From Gammaproteobacteria bacterium LSUCC0057 (GTDB lineage: Bacteria; Pseudomonadota; Gammaproteobacteria; Pseudomonadales; Porticoccaceae), in assembly GCA_004535795.1 (NCBI GenBank), contig SPIA01000003.1, positions 202,769 to 266,768 on the forward strand: a DNA stretch of 64,000 nt, written 5' to 3'. The notes below the pieces were generated by a model, which worked only from the letters and a program-made list of their open reading frames with translations, did no database searches and was not told where the DNA came from. The translations under genes were made by a program, and so were the position numbers. This document shows, one piece after another, positions 21,889 to 29,610 of this stretch (position 1 is the first letter of the stretch; the number at the start of each line of letters is the position of its first letter).

Positions 21889-22986
21889 GTGTATAAGCCG
21901 CTGACACTGTTCGGATGGACACTCAACTGGCCTGTTTGGCAGGCGCTGTTACTGTTGCTGAGCGGTTTGTTGGCCGGTGCTGCCGGCTTTCTGGGGGTAT
22001 TGAGCTGTCTAGTGCTGAGCTGGCTCGGCGGTGAAGATGACCCGGCCAGCCACGGCATCTCGGTCGCACAGGCATCGCGAATGGGCGGCTCGATCATTGC
22101 GGTTTTTCTGTTGGTCAACTTGTTTGCTAACGCATTGAATAATCCTGGTCAGTTGGCTAATTTTTATCCCGCGGGTCTATTGGTGGTACTGGGCTTTTAT
22201 CTGCTCGGTTTGTGTGAAGATCTTATCACCGATATTCCACCGCTGTTTCGTCTCATCGTTATGGTGGTGTTGGCCACTGTGTTTGTCCTCGCCGCTAGCC
22301 ACTTCGCCACCCTCGGGGGGCGTGTCCAGCCGCTGCTGAGTCAATCGGTGCTGCCAGCGGCACTGCTGTTGGGATTGTCGGTTTTCTGGCTGACGTTGAT
22401 CCCCAATGCATTTAACATCGCAGACGGTGCCAACGGTTTGATTGCCGGTACATCACTGATAGTCTGGATGGCACTAATTGACATCGGCGCTGAGCAGGGC
22501 TTGCCAATTCTCACTTGGGAGCTGCTGCTGGTCGCTACACTACTATTTTTAATACCCAACTTATTGCTTGGTCGGTTGTTTCTCGGCGATGGCGGTGCCT
22601 ATCTGCTCGGTGCCTGTGTTGCGGTTTCGGTGCTCACGGTCGCTGCCCGCGCCCCCGAGTTGACTCTCTATTTAGTGACGCTCATTTTTTACCCGCTGAT
22701 GGATCTCTGTTGGGCAGTGGTGCGCCGGCTGTGGGCTACGCGCTCACCGTTTGTCGCCGACGAGGGCCACCTACACAATCTTTTGCACAACTATTTGTGC
22801 CGTCACTTCTCTACTGGCGCGGCCAACAGCACCACCGGCATTAGCATTGCGCTGTTGTTTGCCGGCCTGCCTTATCTGGCGGCCCAGCATTGGGGTGTTA
22901 GTGCTATTGCTTGGCCGCTGACATTGCTGTTGCAAGGGATCATCTATCTTCTCCTGGTGGCAGTGTTACAACCTCGCGCTCACTGA
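21889..22986 (+). CDS. WecA/MraY-family polyprenyl-phosphate sugar-1-phosphate transferase
   Basis: 365 residues with about ten membrane helices. The family moves a sugar-1-phosphate from a UDP-sugar onto undecaprenyl phosphate, the first membrane step of polysaccharide assembly. Key motifs are N-A-F-N-I-A-D-G-A-N-G-L (the catalytic NxxNxxDGxxGL block), L-F-L-G-D-G-G-A-Y-L-L-G (F-G-D-x-G motif) and D-E-G-H-L-H-N-L-L (the His-rich loop of WecA-type enzymes). The WecA group is favoured over MraY by this last motif. The start is GTG 21889 with a weak ribosome site, so the true start is uncertain. It is the first gene of a compact export locus with Wza- and Wzz-like genes. The sugar cannot be told. 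Confidence 0.88.
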   Translation: MYKPLTLFGWTLNWPVWQALLLLLSGLLAGAAGFLGVLSCLVLSWLGGEDDPASHGISVAQASRMGGSIIAVFLLVNLFANALNNPGQLANFYPAGLLVVLGFYLLGLCEDLITDIPPLFRLIVMVVLATVFVLAASHFATLGGRVQPLLSQSVLPAALLLGLSVFWLTLIPNAFNIADGANGLIAGTSLIVWMALIDIGAEQGLPILTWELLLVATLLFLIPNLLLGRLFLGDGGAYLLGACVAVSVLTVAARAPELTLYLVTLIFYPLMDLCWAVVRRLWATRSPFVADEGHLHNLLHNYLCRHFSTGAANSTTGISIALLFAGLPYLAAQHWGVSAIAWPLTLLLQGIIYLLLVAVLQPRAH

Positions 22987-23049
22987 AGCTCAGCACTAAA
23001 AAGAGTATACTTTGCGTTAATTAATCAGATTGTTTGATAGGGGATCTCT

Positions 23050-25572
23050 GTGTCGCGTTGTTATTCTTGGCTCTCTGCCAGTGCCGCCATTTTATCGTTA
23101 ATACTCTCTCTCCCCAGCGCTCAGGCGCAGCTGCCCTCTGCGCAAACACTCCAGCAATTGCAGCAGTTGCCAGCGGCGGAGCAGCAGCGTCTGGCCCGCC
23201 AGTTAGGTATTGAACTGCCGGCGTTAGCTGGCAATAGCCCGGCGCCACTGGCGCAACCGGTGGTCGGCAGCAGCGAACTGCCCCAGCGCACAGATGGTGC
23301 ACCGGCAGTCACTGGGCTAGCGCAGGAGTCGTCAGCCCCAGCAGTAGCTGTGCAGCCCGCTCGTTTTGGCCGCGCTCTGTTTGATCGCACTGTCAGTACT
23401 TTTGCCGCCACCGACAATAATAGCGTGCCCGACAGTTACCGCCTTGGCGTTGGCGATGAGCTGGTGGTGCAGCTGTACGGCAAAGAGAGCGATACGCTCA
23501 ATTTGCAGATCGGCCGCAACGGCCAGGTGGTGGCGCCTAAACTCGGCCCCTTGGCGTTGGCGGGTCTCACCTTTGAAGCGGCCAGAGCCCTGCTCTTACA
23601 ACGGGTCAGTGAGCAGCTGATAGGCGTCGAGGCAGTGGTGTCGATGGGGCGTCTGCGCGCGATTAACATCTTTATGGCTGGCGAAGTGGCAGTGCCGGGC
23701 GCCTTTGCGGTCTCTGCGCTCACCACCGTCACCCAGGCGTTGTTTCAGGCCGGCGGGGTGAGCGACATTGGTTCCCTGCGGCATATTCAGATTAAGCGCG
23801 ATGGCGAGACCGTCGGCAGCTTTGACGCCTACGATCTGCTGTTGCGCGGCGATGCCAGCGGCGATCTGCGGCTGCGCTCGGGGGATGTGGTGTTCGTACC
23901 ACCCTATGAGGCGTTGGCGCAAGTGAGTGGCGCGGTCAAGCGACCTATGCTCTACGAGTTAAAGGGCTATGAAACGGTCGATGACCTGGTTGCTATGGCC
24001 GGCGGCCTCACCCGCGAAGCCTTTACCGGCATGGCAACGCTGAGCCGTATCGATGTTGCCAGCGGTCTGCCGACCATTGAGACGGTAGCCATTGGCCAGC
24101 GCCAAATTGGCAGTGGCGCGGTGCGCAATGGCGACCACCTGCGGGTATTGGAGTCTGGCGGCGACTTGAGCAACGTTGTCACTGTGGTTGGCGCAGCCTA
24201 CCGCACCGGCGAGTTTGGTTGGCGCCCAGGGCTGCGTGTTTCGGATCTGATTGGCGACGCGCATCGCGATTTGCTGCCCATCGCCGATCTCGACTACGCG
24301 CTGATCAGCTCGGTGGCCAACTTGCAGATGGATATTGAGTTGACTCAGCTATCGTTGGCGCAAGCGCTGGCCGCCCCCGGTTCCGAACACGACCCAGTAT
24401 TGCGACCGCGCGATGTACTTTATGTGTTTGCTCTGCCGGGATTAAAAGAGCAAGATGCCCAAGCGGGTCAGCAGCGAGCCGAGCAGCCAGTAGAGAGCCA
24501 GCAGCAATTTTCGCGGCAGACGCTACTCAAGCCGATCCTAGAAAAATTAAACCGCCAAGCCCGCTTGGGTGAGCCAGTAGCCACTGTGTCGATCTCTGGC
24601 GCAGTGCGTGCGCCGGGCACCTATCCCTACTTTGCGGAAGCGACGCTGGCCGATCTAGTCTTTGCCGGTGGCGGCCTGACCCAGTCAGCTTATGTGCAGG
24701 TGGCTGAGTTGCGCCGGCTCGAGGTAAGCGCCGACGGCAGTGTTGAGGCCGACTATCGTCAGATTAACTTGGCGCAAGAGCTGGCGGCACAAACCCTCAC
24801 GCTGCGCTCGCGCGATCATCTGGCGGTGCGCGATATTCCGCACTGGAACCCGGTCGATGCCGTGCAAGTAGAGGGCGAGGTGCGATTCCCAGGTACTTAT
24901 CTGATTGAGAAAGGCGAGACCCTCGCCGACCTGATCGGTCGCGCCGGCGGCCCCACCGCCGAGGCGTTTCTGCCCGGCGCGGCGCTCACCCGTGAAACCA
25001 TTGCGGCCAAAGAGCGCGAACAGGCGCGCAATTTTGCCCGCGTCATAGAAAAGACCTACGCGGCGTCGCTACTTACCGAGGAGAGTAGGGATCAATCACT
25101 GGCGGAGATTCAAGCGATGGCCGAACAGCTGCAGCGCTTCGAGGGCGAGGGGCGTCTGCTCATTGATTTAGAGGCCATTCTCGCCGGTAATAGCGCTAGC
25201 GACGTCGAACTGCTCGACGGTGATCGTCTGGTCATCCCCAAGGCGCTGACCACCGTGACGGTGGTGGGGGAGGTGCAACAGCCCGGCTCATATCGCCACG
25301 ACGGCAACGCCCGGCTGGATGACTACCTTGCCCTCTCTGCCGGTATCACCAAGCGCGCCGATGCCAAGGCGATCTATATCGTCAAAGCCAACGGTGCAGT
25401 TCGGCCGTTGCGCAGCGGTCTGTTTAAGGCGCGCCGCGCCAAGCTAGAGGCAGGCGATACCATTGTGGTGCCGGTTGACTCCGCCTATAAGGAGAGCTTG
25501 ACTGCGTGGCGAGAAATTACCCAGATTTTCTACCAAAGTGCGGTCTCTCTCGCTGCCGTACTGGCGCTCTAG
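23050..25572 (+). CDS. Wza-like polysaccharide export protein with multiple SLBB domains
   Basis: 840 residues from GTG 23050 (after G-G-G-G-A). The signal peptide ends S-A-Q-A-Q. A Poly_export domain (~135-200) has Y-R-L-G-V-G-D-E-L-V-V-Q-L-Y-G. Soluble-ligand-binding beta-grasp (SLBB) domains follow near 205, 300, 385, 515, 610 and 725, recognisable by repeated V-x-G-x-V-x-x-P-G-x-Y/F (for example I-S-G-A-V-R-A-P-G-T-Y, V-E-G-E-V-R-F-P-G-T-Y, V-V-G-E-V-Q-Q-P-G-S-Y). It is more than twice the length of E. coli Wza, because of the extra SLBB copies; similarly long forms are known. It should form the periplasmic and outer-membrane exit channel for a capsule or exopolysaccharide. The Wzz-like gene follows after 16 bp. 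Confidence 0.92.
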   Translation: MSRCYSWLSASAAILSLILSLPSAQAQLPSAQTLQQLQQLPAAEQQRLARQLGIELPALAGNSPAPLAQPVVGSSELPQRTDGAPAVTGLAQESSAPAVAVQPARFGRALFDRTVSTFAATDNNSVPDSYRLGVGDELVVQLYGKESDTLNLQIGRNGQVVAPKLGPLALAGLTFEAARALLLQRVSEQLIGVEAVVSMGRLRAINIFMAGEVAVPGAFAVSALTTVTQALFQAGGVSDIGSLRHIQIKRDGETVGSFDAYDLLLRGDASGDLRLRSGDVVFVPPYEALAQVSGAVKRPMLYELKGYETVDDLVAMAGGLTREAFTGMATLSRIDVASGLPTIETVAIGQRQIGSGAVRNGDHLRVLESGGDLSNVVTVVGAAYRTGEFGWRPGLRVSDLIGDAHRDLLPIADLDYALISSVANLQMDIELTQLSLAQALAAPGSEHDPVLRPRDVLYVFALPGLKEQDAQAGQQRAEQPVESQQQFSRQTLLKPILEKLNRQARLGEPVATVSISGAVRAPGTYPYFAEATLADLVFAGGGLTQSAYVQVAELRRLEVSADGSVEADYRQINLAQELAAQTLTLRSRDHLAVRDIPHWNPVDAVQVEGEVRFPGTYLIEKGETLADLIGRAGGPTAEAFLPGAALTRETIAAKEREQARNFARVIEKTYAASLLTEESRDQSLAEIQAMAEQLQRFEGEGRLLIDLEAILAGNSASDVELLDGDRLVIPKALTTVTVVGEVQQPGSYRHDGNARLDDYLALSAGITKRADAKAIYIVKANGAVRPLRSGLFKARRAKLEAGDTIVVPVDSAYKESLTAWREITQIFYQSAVSLAAVLAL

Positions 25573-25588
25573 ATTGAAGGAAACAACA

Positions 25589-26578
25589 ATGAATCAAGAT
25601 GACAGAGCGGCAGCGGCACAATTGACCGCCCAGAGCTACCGTCAGATGGCCCTGCTGGACGATGACGAGATTGATCTGCGCGAGTTATTCGCGGTGCTCT
25701 GGGCGGGGCGGTTGAAAATACTTGCGGTAACGGTGACAGCAGCGCTGTTGAGTGTGGTGGTGGCTCTGAGCCTGCCTAATATTTACCGCGCCGAGGCGCT
25801 GGTGGTCTCCAGCGAGAGCGACAGCAGTGGAGGTCTCTCGGCCTTGGCTGGGCAATTTGGTGGACTGGCAAGCTTGGCGGGCGTCTCGCTTGGCAGCGGC
25901 GACAGCGATCGCACGCAACTGGGTATTGAGGTGCTGCAGTCGCGGCAGTTTTTTGCAGACTTTATCGCCCGGCGCGATGTACTGGTGCCACTGATGGCGA
26001 CCGCCAAGTGGAACTCGGCAACAGGCGAATTAGTCATCGATGAGGATATCTACAACACCGAGCAGCAGCGCTGGGTACGCGAAGTAGAACCACCGCGCAC
26101 TCGCCAGCCGTCGGTGCAAGAGGCCTATGCAGAGTTTGTTGAGCTGTTCTCGGTCAGCCAAGACAAAAAGAGCGGCATGGTTACGGTCGCAGTAGAGCAT
26201 CAGTCACCGCAGGTAGCCCAGCAGTGGGTTAGCTGGTTGATCGACGACCTCAATACCACACTGCGCGAGCAGGATATCGCCGAGGCGGAACGCTCTATCA
26301 CTTATCTGCAACAGCAGGTGCGTGAGACCAACGTCGCCGACCTGCAAACGCTGTTCTTTGGTCTTATTCAAAAGCAGACCGAGCGGGTCATGCTGGCCAA
26401 AGTGCGCGACCAATACCTGTTTAAAACGATTGATCCGGCAGTGGTGCCAGAGCTGAAAAGCAAGCCCAAAAGGGCGCTAATCTGTCTGTTGGGAACACTG
26501 TTGGGCGGCATGTTGGCGCTGTTTTGGGTGTTGTTCGATCATTACGCGCTCAATCGTCAGCGGCAAGAGGGGCGCTAG
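25589..26578 (+). CDS. Wzz-family chain-length determinant / polysaccharide co-polymerase
   Basis: 329 residues. ATG 25589 is preceded by a good G-A-A-G-G-A site 8 bp upstream; an in-frame ATG 51 bp earlier lies inside the Wza-like gene. The N-terminus has D-E-I-D-L-R-E-L-F-A-V-L-W-A-G-R-L, the standard Wzz opening, then a membrane helix (~46-66). A long periplasmic part with helices (~200-265) follows, and a second helix (~290-312) is preceded by P-A-V-V-P-E-L-K-S-K-P-K-R, the Pro-rich Wzz signature. No tyrosine-kinase domain is present. It sets the chain length of the polysaccharide exported by the adjacent Wza-like protein. Its stop lies 10 bp from the convergent LuxR gene. Confidence 0.92.
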   Translation: MNQDDRAAAAQLTAQSYRQMALLDDDEIDLRELFAVLWAGRLKILAVTVTAALLSVVVALSLPNIYRAEALVVSSESDSSGGLSALAGQFGGLASLAGVSLGSGDSDRTQLGIEVLQSRQFFADFIARRDVLVPLMATAKWNSATGELVIDEDIYNTEQQRWVREVEPPRTRQPSVQEAYAEFVELFSVSQDKKSGMVTVAVEHQSPQVAQQWVSWLIDDLNTTLREQDIAEAERSITYLQQQVRETNVADLQTLFFGLIQKQTERVMLAKVRDQYLFKTIDPAVVPELKSKPKRALICLLGTLLGGMLALFWVLFDHYALNRQRQEGR

Positions 26579-26588
26579 ACGCCTTGGG

Positions 26589-27209
26589 TTACGGCGAACC
26601 GACCGCAGGCGGGCGCCTGTTTATATAGGTCTCTATAATTCTGTATGTGTTAAACAGCGCGTTGAGGGCGTGCGGTGATAGTTTGCCGCCACCTAATTTA
26701 GTGCGAGCGTGTTCCAGCTGTTTTTCTACTGTGCGGTGACTTATACCCAGTTGCGTGGCGCTCTCTTTAGCAGTCAAACCTTGGTGGCGGTAGCGCAGCA
26801 TCTGCTGCTCGCGCGCCGTCAACCACAACAATTGCTGTTGGTTTAGTAGTGTTGTCTCGCGCACTGCCAGCAAAGTAAGTTTTGGCTCAGTACTGCTCTG
26901 TTGCAGCTCAATGACCAAACGCTGTAGCCAGACGGCGTGAGACTTCAGCGGGTAGTCACTGCCGCTGTCAATTATCACAACAGCGTTAGCGCAGTCGCCA
27001 GATTGTTGCACGGGGCAAAGCATGCTGCCGACAGCTAATTGATAGGGTTGCCGTGGCCACAGTGCGGCGTCGGCGCGCAGTGCTATTTTGAACACTAGCT
27101 GTCTGAGGCTTTTTTGCTTCTCGTTGCGCGTTTTGTTGGCGGTGTTGGCTGAACCGGCCTTCTCACTGTCGGGCAGCGCAGTGCAACTACTCTGGTTTTT
27201 TTGCAGCAT
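26589..27209 (-). CDS. LuxR-family transcriptional regulator
   Basis: 206 residues. The C-terminal ~65 residues form a LuxR-type helix-turn-helix: L-T-A-R-E-Q-Q-M-L-R-Y-R-H-Q-G-L-T-A-K-E-S-A-T-Q-L-G, then I-S-H-R-T-V-E-K-Q-L-E-H-A-R-T-K-L-G. The N-terminal ~135 residues do not match a receiver, PAS or autoinducer domain that I can recognise, so the signal is unknown. It converges on the Wzz gene with a 10-bp gap and is divergent from prpE. Position suggests control of the polysaccharide locus, as for LuxR-type biofilm regulators, but this is inference. There is no room for a terminator between it and the Wzz gene. Confidence 0.85.
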   Translation of the reverse strand: MLQKNQSSCTALPDSEKAGSANTANKTRNEKQKSLRQLVFKIALRADAALWPRQPYQLAVGSMLCPVQQSGDCANAVVIIDSGSDYPLKSHAVWLQRLVIELQQSSTEPKLTLLAVRETTLLNQQQLLWLTAREQQMLRYRHQGLTAKESATQLGISHRTVEKQLEHARTKLGGGKLSPHALNALFNTYRIIETYINRRPPAVGSP

Positions 27210-27541
27210 GGATAGTCCTTATCTCTTAGCCGTTTCCGCCAATGCGCTGATCATCTTAAAGCAAAAACAACTATTTAAAATAAGTACTACTACGTATACC
27301 CATGCGGTTGTAATGAGCGAGAGAAAGGGCACCAGCGCCCCGCTGTATAGTCTGCTCTTTGCAGTATTCTCCTATTGAGCCCTTAATTATTGGCTATTAG
27401 TCGAATAGCCGTCATGGGTGGGCGGCGCTAATCTGATTAGTTGATAGGGGCGGTAGCGGTAACTTGGCTGCCCTTGCTGTTGGGGTTACCTTTTTACTAG
27501 CGCCGAGTCACAGAGCTTGGCCGCGCCATCGCGAGGATTTT
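27210..27541. other. Intergenic region between the LuxR gene and prpE
   Basis: 332 bp with no convincing gene. It holds the divergent upstream regions of both genes and a 7-bp perfect inverted repeat (GGCTATT 27392-27398 and AATAGCC 27404-27410, 5-nt loop) without a T-run, so it is an operator candidate rather than a terminator. A ribosome site G-A-G-G lies 5 bp before the prpE ATG. Confidence 0.45.
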
Positions 27542-29440
27542 ATGCAACCGTTAGCTAGCGACTTAGTGCCGTTGAGTGAGCAGCAGATGTGGCGGCAAGC
27601 CGCTGCGCAAATCCACTGGACCCGGGCGCCAACGCAACTGCTCGACAGCAGTAATCCGCCGTTTTATCGTTGGTTTGCCGACGGTATAACCAACGCCTGT
27701 TACAACGCCGTCGACCTTCATGTCGAACAGGGTCGCGGTGAGCAGACCGCGATTATTTACGACAGCCCTGTCACTGCAACCAAACAGCTCATCAGTTACC
27801 AGCAGCTGCTCGAACAGGTCAGCCGCTTTGCCGGGCTTCTGCGTCAGCAGGGGGTGGAGCAGGGTGATCGGGTATTGATCTATATGCCGATGATTCCAGA
27901 GGCGGCGGTGGCGATGCTGGCTTGCGCGCGCATAGGCGCCATTCACTCGGTGGTATTTGGCGGCTTTGCCAGCCATGAACTGGCCGTGCGAATAGACGAT
28001 GCCACCCCCAAAGTGGTGGTTGCTGCCTCGTGTGGTATTGAACCCAACCGCATCGTCGCCTACCAACCGCTGCTCGACCAGGCCATTGAGCTGGCAGAGC
28101 ACCAGCCGAGCTGCTGCATCGTACTGTCGCGACCCCAGCACCCGGCACAGCTGGGCCCGCGCGACCTCGACTGGCAGCAGGCAGTAGCGGCTGCACCGCT
28201 CACCGACTGCCTGCCGCTGCCGGCCAACCACCCGCTCTACATTCTTTATACCTCTGGCACCACCGGACAGCCGAAGGGAGTGGTGCGCGACACTGCCGGC
28301 AGCATCGTGGCGCTGAAGTGGAGTATGAGCAATATCTATAATGTACAGCCGGGCGATGTCTACTGGGCCGCTTCCGACGTCGGCTGGGTGGTGGGCCACT
28401 CCTATATTGTTTACGGGCCAATGTTCAACGGCAACACCACCGTTATCTATGAGGGCAAACCGGTCGGCACCCCCGACGCCGGCGCCTTTTGGCGCGTTAT
28501 TGAAGAGTACCAGGTGAAAGTATTGTTCACTGCGCCCACGGCGTTTAGGGCGATCCGCAAAGAGGACCCGCAAGCCGAGCTGATGCACCACTACGATCTG
28601 TCGTCGCTACAGGCGCTGTTCCTGGCCGGCGAGCGCTGTGACCCCGACACCCTCAACTGGGCGATGGCAATGCTTGAGCGGCCGGTCATCGACCACTGGT
28701 GGCAGACTGAGACCGGCTGGTCGATTTGCGCCAACTGTTTGGGCCGAGAGCAGTTGCCGATAGTGGCCGGCTCGCCAGCACGCGCAGTGCCCGGTTATAA
28801 CGTACAGGTAGTCGACGATAGCGGTGAGCCGGTGTCAGCGGGCACCATCGGCGCGTTGGTGGTTAAAAACCCGTTGCCACCTGGCACCTTTACCACGCTT
28901 TGGCAGGCGCCTGAGCGCTACCAGAGTGCCTATTTTGACAAGTTCCCCGGTTTTTACGAAACCGGCGATGCCGGTTATATCGACGCCAATGGCTATGTAT
29001 TTGTCATGGCGCGCACCGACGATGTTATTAATGTCGCTGGCCACAGGCTGTCGACTGGAGCGATCGAAGAGGTGCTGGCGGGCCATCCCGCGGTGGCGGA
29101 GTGCGCGGTGATTGGCATTGCCTGCCCAATGAAAGGGCAGCTGCCGATGGGGTTGTTGGTGCTTAACGCCGGTGTGACCGACAGCGAGCAGCAGGTGGTC
29201 AGTGAGGCCATTGCCAAGGTGCGCAACGAGATTGGCCCGGTGGCAGCATTCAAGCTGTGCGCTGTGGTTAGGCGGTTACCGAAAACCCGCTCGGGCAAAA
29301 TATTGCGCGCCACCATGCGCAGCATTGCCGATGGCAAAGCGTGGAAGATGCCGGCCACAATCGATGATCCGCTGATCTTGGATGAGATTACGCAGGTACT
29401 GGCAACGCTCGGATACCCGCAACCATCGACAGCCGTCTAG
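27542..29440 (+). CDS. prpE: Propionyl-CoA synthetase
   Basis: 632 residues from ATG 27542 (G-A-G-G upstream); an in-frame TTG at 27464 gives a poor extension. It belongs to the ANL acyl-CoA synthetase superfamily and makes propionyl-CoA from propionate, ATP and CoA. Motifs: Y-T-S-G-T-T-G-Q-P-K-G-V-V-R-D (P-loop), A-S-D-V-G-W-V-V-G-H-S-Y-I-V-Y-G-P, Y-E-T-G-D-A-G-Y-I-D, and L-P-K-T-R-S-G-K-I-L-R with the catalytic Lys. The R-D after the P-loop, the S-Y-I-V-Y-G-P block and the closing K-M-P-A-T-I-D-D-P are typical of PrpE rather than acetyl-CoA synthetase. No prpBCD genes are nearby. The oxidoreductase operon begins 170 bp downstream. Confidence 0.88.
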   Translation: MQPLASDLVPLSEQQMWRQAAAQIHWTRAPTQLLDSSNPPFYRWFADGITNACYNAVDLHVEQGRGEQTAIIYDSPVTATKQLISYQQLLEQVSRFAGLLRQQGVEQGDRVLIYMPMIPEAAVAMLACARIGAIHSVVFGGFASHELAVRIDDATPKVVVAASCGIEPNRIVAYQPLLDQAIELAEHQPSCCIVLSRPQHPAQLGPRDLDWQQAVAAAPLTDCLPLPANHPLYILYTSGTTGQPKGVVRDTAGSIVALKWSMSNIYNVQPGDVYWAASDVGWVVGHSYIVYGPMFNGNTTVIYEGKPVGTPDAGAFWRVIEEYQVKVLFTAPTAFRAIRKEDPQAELMHHYDLSSLQALFLAGERCDPDTLNWAMAMLERPVIDHWWQTETGWSICANCLGREQLPIVAGSPARAVPGYNVQVVDDSGEPVSAGTIGALVVKNPLPPGTFTTLWQAPERYQSAYFDKFPGFYETGDAGYIDANGYVFVMARTDDVINVAGHRLSTGAIEEVLAGHPAVAECAVIGIACPMKGQLPMGLLVLNAGVTDSEQQVVSEAIAKVRNEIGPVAAFKLCAVVRRLPKTRSGKILRATMRSIADGKAWKMPATIDDPLILDEITQVLATLGYPQPSTAV

Positions 29441-29501
29441 TCCAATTGGCACAACTAATTGATGGGTGTTGGGCGGTTTTTATTGCACCGCACGGCAACT
29501 G

Positions 29502-29567
29502 CTGACAAAATACTGACCCGTGGGTTTTGTCAGTTTTCGTGTTTGACATCTGCATTATATTTGTCAG
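29502..29567 (+). promoter_or_regulatory. Candidate operator with repeated TTTGTCA half-sites upstream of the 2-oxoacid oxidoreductase operon
   Basis: CTGACAAAA (29502-29510) and TTTTGTCAG (29525-29533) form a perfect 9-bp inverted repeat with a 14-nt gap. TTTGACA (29542-29548) and TTTGTCAG (29560-29567) follow. The last is 43 bp upstream of the next start codon. This clustering of one half-site suggests binding of a dimeric or oligomeric regulator, though the first pair could also act as a hairpin after prpE. Confidence 0.5.
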
Positions 29568-29610
29568 CAAGTAAATAGCCCGTCAGCCACTAAACCGCGG
29601 AGATCACCCC

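Noticed and set aside
27088-27378. Small plus-strand open frame in the LuxR-prpE region
   Set aside because: It begins antisense within the LuxR gene and lacks a ribosome site or recognisable features.
27464-27541. Upstream TTG start for prpE
   Set aside because: The added 26 residues do not resemble PrpE proteins, and a good ribosome site lies before ATG 27542.
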